Of a stretch of 24,075 nt of DNA, positions 18,156-24,075 are shown piece after piece. The stretch's first letter is position 1, and the number at the start of each line of letters is the position of its first letter. Source of the stretch: Chara braunii (taxonomy: Eukaryota > Streptophyta > Charophyceae > Charales > Characeae); assembly GCA_003427395.1 (NCBI GenBank), contig BFEA01001035.1, forward strand, positions 158,159 through 182,233, written 5' to 3'. Under the pieces are notes generated by a model. That model saw only the letters and a list, made by a program, of their open reading frames with translations. It ran no database searches and was not told the DNA's origin. The position numbers and the translations under genes are program-made.

Positions 18156-18271
18156 GGTTTCCTTGGTGATTTTCTGCATGATCCACATAGAAAGTGTTAC
18201 AGCCAATCCTTAGAAACCGTCCACCTACACCCCCCTTGTCCTTCGTGTTTCATTTCCCTTTCTAGTCCCAA

Positions 18272-19063
18272 CTATCCCTCTATACCCCTGGGAGCAGTAG
18301 CCTCCTCAGGCTGTTCATACAGCCGGTAGAGATCATCTATGTAGGTCGCGCCCCGATCTACCTCTCGACGGATGAATCTCCACACGGTCTCATCACTTAT
18401 TTGCGGGACTCCTGGCCTAGTATTCATCGCTGCTCGTAGAATGCAAAGCACCTCGCCCCTTTGTTCGTCCCCGAAAGACCCCATCTCTAGAAAGGCCCGA
18501 TAGTACTCTTGATACATTATTGCTTCGTCAAAATTTAGCCTACTTATGGCAGTTACCGCCTGCTCCACTCGTTTTATGCCTCCCATTCGTCTTAGCAGGA
18601 AGGGCGGTAGACTCATCCGTACGATCTCATTCGGCAGCTCAAAGACCCTTGCTGCGGCGACTTGTACCTCAGCCGTCACGTCATCTCGTTCCGGATCTGC
18701 AAACTCAAACCCCTCCTGCCAAGTTATTTGCCATGCTCTTTTGAACATTCGCACGAGGTCATCTTAGGAAGCCAAAGCAATCCCAAATGTCCGCCATCCC
18801 TCTTCCGACAGGTGTAAGGATCTCGTCGCATGTACACGCCCTGGGTGGTTCAAGTCTACGCCCCCGAACTCCCCTCTCGCCCGCCATTCTAGCTTCACTA
18901 CTAGGTACACCGGATCTTCCACCAACTCTACCCCCACCCAGTCCATTACCGGATTGCCTACCGTATTTCTCGCCGGCAGGCTTATCTCGACCCTGCCCTC
19001 TGATATTCTTGGTGGCAGGATCCCACGAGGTCTATCCGCCCAGAACGTCATTCGCCGGGCCAT
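18272..19063 (-). pseudogene. Array unit C (third copy), single in-frame TAA
   Basis: The start is set at the ATG at 19063 (MARRMTFWADRP) because the other three units begin at the equivalent M-A/T position, although the frame is open slightly further upstream. It reads EGRVEISLPARN, MDWVGVELVEDPVYLVV and LHLSEEGWRTFGIALAS, then a TAA at 18766-18764. The same frame continues directly as DDLVRMFKRAWQI, then VRMSLPPFLLRRMGG, YYRAFLEMGSF, GEVLCILRA and ATYIDDLYRLYEQPEE. Total about 263 codons. It is the least damaged unit and shows best what the ancestral protein looked like: two mixed alpha/beta-looking halves, with no signal peptide, membrane segment or known catalytic motif. Function is unknown. 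Confidence 0.7.
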
Positions 19064-19369
19064 CTCGCAATGTCTCATTTCGTTCTTTCTTAGTCCGATC
19101 GCTGCACCCACCGAGATTCCATGCCTTTCGTGTTTTAGTCTTTCAACCCTCCCTACTTATCGTACACTGGTTCCTGTCGCTATCCCCAACTCATACACGT
19201 TCAATTCTACCCGACCCCCATTTTCCAGTTGTTGTCACTTCCCCCTTGTTTTGATCCTTATGCACCATCTATGGCCTAATGTACACATTCTCTTTCTTAT
19301 GTTACACCTTACTTCACAAGCACCCTCCATACTCAGGCCTTTTCGCTGTGTTTGATTCCTTGGCCTCAT

Positions 19370-20125
19370 TCAGTCGAACCACAGTACCTCAAATAGTTTA
19401 AAGACGTCGTCTACATAGGAGGGTGGAGCCGCTGCCTCCCGGCTAACTATGGCGTCCCAAGACTCCGCCTCCGCCTCTAGGCGGTCATACCTGCCTATTC
19501 TTAGGACGATGATGACTTCCTCAGCTTTATCCCTGTAGAAGGGCCCATATTTCAATGAGAGCCTATAAAACTCCTCAGTCAACCAGACACACTCTATATG
19601 CACCCTTCTCATGGAGTCGGCTACTTCAAAAATGTGCTCAAACCCCCCAAACCACTCGGCTATGAATTCCGGTACCCAAACCGTTATCCGTAGACTTGGA
19701 GGTTTGAGTTCCTTCCACCCTCCCATCACAACTCTGCTACTAACTTCGTCCCATCCCTCGTTGGCGAACCGCTTGCCTTCCTTTCGCGTTCGGGCCTCTG
19801 CATCCCCTAGAAGCCACATCGGGTCCTGTCTCATTGCTAACATGGTGCAAAACAGGCGCCATCCATCCTCGGAAAGGACAATCGTTCCACCTGACTCTAC
19901 CTTGCCTTCTGCTATATCATCCCAACCTTCCTCTTCCCTTATCGGGTTCCAAATCCGCTCTATCCATACATATGACAAGTCTCAGACAACCTCAAACCCA
20001 ATCCAGTCACACGTGGTCCCTCTCCATCTGTTTCCTGTTGGTATAGGCATTTCTATTCCTCCTCTGAGTCGCCGTGGTTCCCAGCCTTTGAAGGGGTATT
20101 CCATCATCCTTTCTTCTCTAGTCAT
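19370..20125 (-). pseudogene. Array unit B (second copy), frameshift and TGA
   Basis: From the ATG at 20125 it reads MTREERMMEYP, then a one-base frame change near 20085 into WEPRRLRGGIEMPIPTGN and CDWIGFEVV. A TGA follows at 19984-19982. The frame then runs open for 202 codons (19978-19370): LSYVWIERIWNP, IVLSEDGWRLFCTMLAM, VVMGGWKELKPPSLRITVWV, PEFIAEWFGGFEHI, EFYRLSLKYGPF, EEVIIVLRIGRYD and SYVDDVFKLFEVLWFD. Every block aligns with units A and C in order. Function is unknown. Confidence 0.7.
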
Positions 20126-20197
20126 TTTTCCCTTTCCTGCACAATACCAGGCCACCCGTCCTCCCTAAGTTAAGTTTCCCCACCCCTCTTAGAAATA

Positions 20198-21001
20198 TCA
20201 ATCCTCTATCTCTTCATCTTCGTCTTCATCACAGAAGTCGTCCTCCTTGTCGTATACCAACTCCCTTACCCCATCTAGAAACGTCTCCCCTATTGCCACA
20301 TTCTTGTAGACTATCCCCCAATGCACAGCGCTAGAGACAAAGATATTGTCTATGCTAAGGCAGTTTAGTATCTCGGCCAGCTCCTCCACCCATTTCCCCT
20401 CGAACGGCCCCATTTCTATTGATAACCGAAAGAAATCTTGCATAGCGCATTGGTATAGCCCGAGGTTCACCATGGATTGGCATATCCGTACTAGCCTACT
20501 CCGGGTCCCGAAAACCGCATCCACTAGGAAGGAGGGCAGCACACATCGCATGGTTCTTACGGGTCGCCTCATGCTTCCTCTATCCCCAAGTTTCACCCGT
20601 ACGTCCACCTTTTCCATTTCCATTTCCCTCCGTTGGCATGCAACCCACACAACCTCTGCTTCTGCTTTCCTAAACAACTCGTCCAGCGTATTCCCGAGTG
20701 CCAACTCTATGATCATAGCTTTCTCCCCACCTTGCGACAAGTAGACCCACCCCCGGGTTTCCACTGTCCCTCGGAATTCCAAATCTATTAAACTTGGTGA
20801 CAACCTCGTCAAGCTGACATTAATTCATATTGTTTCTATCCAAAGGAAAGCATTCTCTCCTTCCAGCATTACCGTTTGATACGCTGGTTCAAGGTCTGTC
20901 CACGTTCCATTTTCCGGGAGGACGACCGATACCCCATCCTTTACATCTACTGGCATCTCCGGACCGCTGGTATAGATCGAGGAAGGCAACCATCGTGCCA
21001 T
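20198..21001 (-). pseudogene. Array unit A (first copy), single in-frame TGA, acidic tail
   Basis: From the ATG at 21001: MARWLPSSIYTSGPEM, DGVSVVLPENGTW and ENAFLWIETI, then a TGA at 20827-20825. The same frame then gives LTRLSPSLIDLEF, WVYLSQGGEKAMIIELAL, MRCVLPSFLVDAVFGTRSRL, FFRLSIEMGPF, EELAEILNCL and IGETFLDGVRELVYD. Unlike the others it ends in an acidic run (CDEDEDEEIED). Length is 267 codons plus the stop. It is 72 bp upstream of unit B in the same direction. The blocks match units B, C and D in order, so this is a tandem paralogue. Function is unknown. Start codon usage below the TGA (a TTG at 20812) is not convincing. Confidence 0.7.
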
Positions 21002-21463
21002 CTTGTTTTCAGCACCCGACCCCTGTTTTCATAAAAGGGCACCAACCGATCCTTTTGGTTAGGTCAACCCTTGACGTAGATGAGAATTATGTCAGACCCC
21101 TCATCAAGGTCTCCCTATTTTACCTCCCCTTTCCTAAGTACCCCCTTCCTACAATTCCCTTGGCCGGCCATCCATTTGCCCACATTTTTTCTCTTGGTTC
21201 CATTCCAATTGACCTCTATCCCCCTTCCTTCCGATCATCTCTCACTCGTGCAGACTTAGATGGGAGGGGGAATAGACTAAGAAGAGTGTCTGTCCAACAG
21301 TCCAATCTCAATCAATTTTTACAGAGGGGGAACACAAAAAAATCAGGCAACCTCACATACGGGCCGGTCATCTCCTCACCGACCATCCCAATATGGTCTC
21401 TCCGCTGGTACTATCGGTAGGGTTTTATCCCATACCTCAAGCACAGCTCAACCGTCGCGAGCG
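21002..21463. other. No supported gene upstream of the array
   Basis: I translated the - strand here looking for a fifth array unit and found many stops and none of the family blocks. A + strand frame (20830-21420) overlaps unit A antisense and has no recognised domain. Confidence 0.4.
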
Positions 21464-21789
21464 CGGTACCCAGGTCTCAGTAAGGTATTCGCCCGGTACC
21501 CAGGTCTCAGCAAGGCATTTGCCCGGTACCCAGGTCTCAGCAAGGCATTCGCCCTTTCCTCCTTACCCAGAATACCCCATCTCGACTTGCCGCTCGTATA
21601 CCCACCGTTAATCTCGGGAATCACCCCGCACATCTCGGTAGGGCCATTGGAGCCAGCCGTCCAGGCATTCACTTCCATCGGTCCGATAAGGAACAGTTTT
21701 TCCCAAGTCATGCTACAAGAAGCTCTCAATCGCCTCCGAGGCTCCTTCCTTGCCGCATATGCAGTGGTCCCCCTGCCGTCTGCCGCCAA
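21448..21789 (-). CDS. Hypothetical ORF containing a 10-residue repeat (uncertain)
   Basis: A 113-codon - strand ORF. It begins MAADGRGTTAYAARKEPRRR, has a central segment with MEVNAWTAGSNGP, and ends in three near-identical ANALLRPGYR units encoded by the 30 bp repeat. There is no recognised domain. The + strand has a competing frame through the same DNA (ending at 21865) that could instead belong to the degenerate retroelement ORF to the right. I cannot decide between them from sequence alone. Confidence 0.2.
   Translation of the reverse strand: MAADGRGTTAYAARKEPRRRLRASCSMTWEKLFLIGPMEVNAWTAGSNGPTEMCGVIPEINGGYTSGKSRWGILGKEERANALLRPGYRANALLRPGYRANTLLRPGYRARDG
21464..21553. repeat. 30 bp tandem repeat, 3 copies
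   Basis: cggtacccaggtctcag followed by (c/t)aaggcatt-(c/t)-gcc starts at 21464, 21494 and 21524, exactly 30 bp apart. The period keeps the reading frame: in + it encodes RYPGLSKAFA repeats and in - ANALLRPGYR repeats. It lies inside an open frame on both strands. Confidence 0.95.
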
Positions 21790-21865
21790 GCAGCCGCCCC
21801 GCCTGACGAGGTTTTACATCCCACCTGGGCAAGATCATCGAGCCATGCTCGGACCGCTCCGGTGA

Positions 21866-22289
21866 GAATGCTACTAATCAGCCGACGAGACCAACCCTTG
21901 CCTGACAGTCCGGTGGCCCGACCCACACACACGGAACCCGGTGAACTTCAAAGAGGACGACCAACTTGCATCCCGCACTGGCCGGCGCAAACCAATCCAT
22001 TCCTTCCAAATGGTAGGACGCTCGAAATCTCAATCATGCAATCACAAGTCCCAAGCGGGACACACATAGTACAAGTGCCTTTCCCTTGGTGCACCCAGCG
22101 CTTCCTACCCATAATTCACAAATTTTCTCCCAGGACAATGAGTGTCACTCCCCCTACTTTCATACATAGTGGTTGGTTCATTCTCGTGAGAGTCTTCTAG
22201 GGTTAGCTAGTTTTCCTTGGTGTCTAGCAACTCCCTTCATTCCCTTCTCTTCACTTGTCTGTCCTTTCATAGGGTAGGATTGTCCCTTT
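21866..22289. other. Degenerate stretch between the 30 bp repeat and the zinc-knuckle ORF
   Basis: A + strand frame at 21862-22200 is open but shows no recognised domain. It may be a damaged part of the same retroelement ORF as 22290-22799, in a different frame. Confidence 0.25.
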
Positions 22290-22799
22290 TTGATAACCCG
22301 TTGTTTTCATATTGGTTCCTTCAAGCATTTCAAAAAAAGGTGCAAAGTGCATGAGCCCACAGGGCTCAAAGAAGGAGATAGAAGTGCACCCGTCTGGTTG
22401 GATCACTCCACCGCGGGATTTTCATTGGAGCCTGGCCTAGACCAAGCATCAACCGCCTGCCAGGTAACCGGAGCCCTTCTTTCATACGAAGAGGAAGGGT
22501 CGACCTGCGACTTGCCCAAGGCTTCCCCGGACTGGCGAACACCAGCACCAAATGAAGGAGGGCTAGAGCCATTCCTCAAAGGAACGGCTGATCAAGTGCA
22601 AAGCATGCATGTTATTCCTCCAGGCCTGACCATGCCATGCGCCCAACCGCCCTCAAATCTGATTTCTCACAAGGGAAAGAGCAAACAAAAGTCCATTTTC
22701 CTTATCTTTGGTTTTGTACACGTCAATGCGTCGGGCGCCCCCATCGGAATCGCAAGGGTCAATTTAACCCCATACCCGACACCTCCACCATTTTTGTAG
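22290..22799 (+). pseudogene. Gag-like ORF fragment with a damaged zinc knuckle
   Basis: A 169-codon + strand frame. It starts at a non-ATG codon (TTG) right after upstream stops and reads ITRCFHIGSFKHFKKRCK. The spacing C-x2-[I]-x4-H-x4-C is exactly that of a retroviral-type zinc knuckle (C-x2-C-x4-H-x4-C), with the second Cys replaced by Ile. The rest is hydrophilic (SLEPGLDQASTACQV, then GLEPFLKGTADQVQSMHV) with no further recognised domain. This could be the nucleocapsid end of a gag or LINE ORF1 on the strand opposite to the main element. Confidence is limited because only one short motif supports it. Confidence 0.35.
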
Positions 22800-23850
22800 G
22801 GCCAAACCCCGATAGACTTTCGAGCCATAGTCGACCCCACTGCGGGTCCCAGTTGGCTCGGCCCGCCCACACTCATGCTCAGGGTGCGGGCTATTCGTCC
22901 CAAGGTCACCCCCACCTAATGCTTTGAGATGGATGGGGGTGGGCCATCGCGCGAGAGAGCTTTGACATTGGGGATGTAGCTCAGCCCCCACGCCGGGTGG
23001 TAGTCTCGCTGGGCGTTTCGCAACGCTGATTTTTTTTTATTCTTTATTGTTTTCTCAAGCAACTCCTCCTTACGCAGGCAGTCCAGGGGTTCTTTGAGCC
23101 TTTCTCTTCTCTTGTGCGTAGGCTAGGCGTCATCCTTAGGCCTTTCACCATTTCCCTAAGCATTTTGGCTATATGGCGTCATCGGGATGCGGTGGGGCCG
23201 TCCTCCCCCTCGCCTCTACGCACCCATCGGATCTCTCAATTTGCTTCCCACCTTATTGAAGTAGGCCCCTTAGTCTTTTCGGGGTCCTCATATGCATGCA
23301 CACACAACATCACTTTTTCCTTGGCATGAGAGCACTTCCATTTGCACCCCAAGTCTTCAAACGCATAAGTCATATCCATGGGGTAGTTCTATGTCAAGGG
23401 TCCCATAGCCCCTACGCCCTTTTCCCTTTCCCTCTTGATGCCGGTTCCACTTGCCCCTATCCCGCTCAAGGCATCTTTATCCATCACTTACCTCCACAAT
23501 CCCACACAAACAAAAAGATTCATACAATCCCCCATCGGGGGTCAACACATAGCCCTTCCTACATGCTTATTCTTTCAAGTCCTTTGGCTGCTCATTGTTC
23601 CCTCTTGTTGTTCAATCAGCCCATTCTCTTCTCATAGTCATGCAGTCAGGGAGATGGTTGAGTCAAATTAACCTCACTTTCAACTTATGCTTTCTTCCGG
23701 ATTCCGCCTCTCCCACTTTCTTTTTTGGACGTCCTTTCTCTTGCCTTCTTGATGACACAAGAGACCGGCTACCCCCCCCTTATCCTCTTTCTCCACCAAG
23801 TGAGGTCTGATTTCGTTCTTCGCTTGTGCCCTGGCAATGTTTTCTAACTG
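22800..23850. other. No supported gene; tRNA-Ala-like 5' sequence
   Basis: 22970-22984 (ggggatgtagctcag) equals the usual start of plant tRNA-Ala. About 10 bp later there is ggtggtagtctcgct, and at 23014-23027 a small hairpin gcgtttcgcaacgc, followed by nine T at 23030-23038. The cloverleaf cannot be completed, so no tRNA is called. The remainder (23040-23850) is C/T-rich with no supported feature. Confidence 0.3.
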
Positions 23851-23853
23851 AGG

Positions 23854-24034
23854 GGGGAGAAGGGTTAGTCATATGCTAAGTAAGGGGAAGGGAGAGAGAG
23901 GGTCAGATGATGATGTGAGAGACAGAGAGGGGAAGAGAGAGAGAGAAAAAAGGCAAGGGGGGGGAAAGGAGAGAGGGGGAAAGATGGGGAGAGAGAGAGA
24001 AGGGAAAGGGATAGAGGGAGAGCGAGAGAAGGAA

Positions 24035-24075
<41 letters not shown>
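23854..24075. repeat. GA-rich purine tract ending in (GA)n
   Basis: Almost pure purine on the + strand, with a clean (ga)n run from about 24040 to the window end. The repeat continues past the edge. The dense microsatellite may be where the contig or window stops for assembly reasons. Confidence 0.9.

Noticed and set aside
18099-20168. Several + strand ORFs of 70-185 codons
   Set aside because: All are antisense shadows of the four-unit array on the - strand, which shows cross-unit homology.

Overview
The window looks like a repeat-rich, non-prokaryotic genome: satellites, microsatellites, a decayed Ty3/gypsy retrotransposon and broken gene pieces, with no operons and no long intact gene except one integrase ORF. 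From memory, the gag and pol sequence style and the DNMT3-like fragment suggest a streptophyte, possibly a charophyte alga such as Chara. That is a guess, not a search result. Isolated ambiguous bases occur at 6950, 6952 and 14620.

Layout. 1-1142 holds three adjoining tandem arrays, all with 91-92 bp periods but different unit sequences. 1151-1471 is a homopurine GAA/GAG tract. 1472-4690 is pyrimidine-rich on the + strand and unusually dense in short perfect hairpins. It contains a diverged ~600 bp duplication, a 162 bp tandem duplication and, at its end, eight copies of a 26 bp repeat (4691-4897). 5616-6298 (- strand) encodes a broken C-terminal catalytic part of a DNMT3-like cytosine-5 DNA methyltransferase. 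7367-8450 carries a 17 bp direct repeat bracketing ~260 bp, a 55 bp minisatellite and a 40 bp minisatellite. 9088-9990 (- strand) is a decayed acidic reading frame with two SUMO-interaction-like motifs.

10495-16871 (- strand) is a Ty3/gypsy gag-protease-RT-RNase H-integrase unit. It reads almost entirely in one frame but is cut by several single stop codons, one small deletion and one frameshift. The RT active site is YIND rather than YxDD, while the integrase ORF is intact with an exact D-X35-E. No LTR pair could be found.

17337-21001 (- strand, same direction as gag-pol) is the most novel part: four head-to-tail paralogous units of ~250-270 codons. All align with one another, all start at an equivalent M-A/T-R site, and each is broken by at least one stop or frameshift. 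I do not recognise the family. 21464-22799 has a 30 bp repeat and a + strand ORF with a damaged zinc knuckle, and the window ends in a GA-rich tract.

The coding signal is nearly all on the - strand, and nearly every coding segment carries a few isolated lesions. The locus reads as silenced, moderately old repeat and pseudogene territory rather than an active operon-like system.
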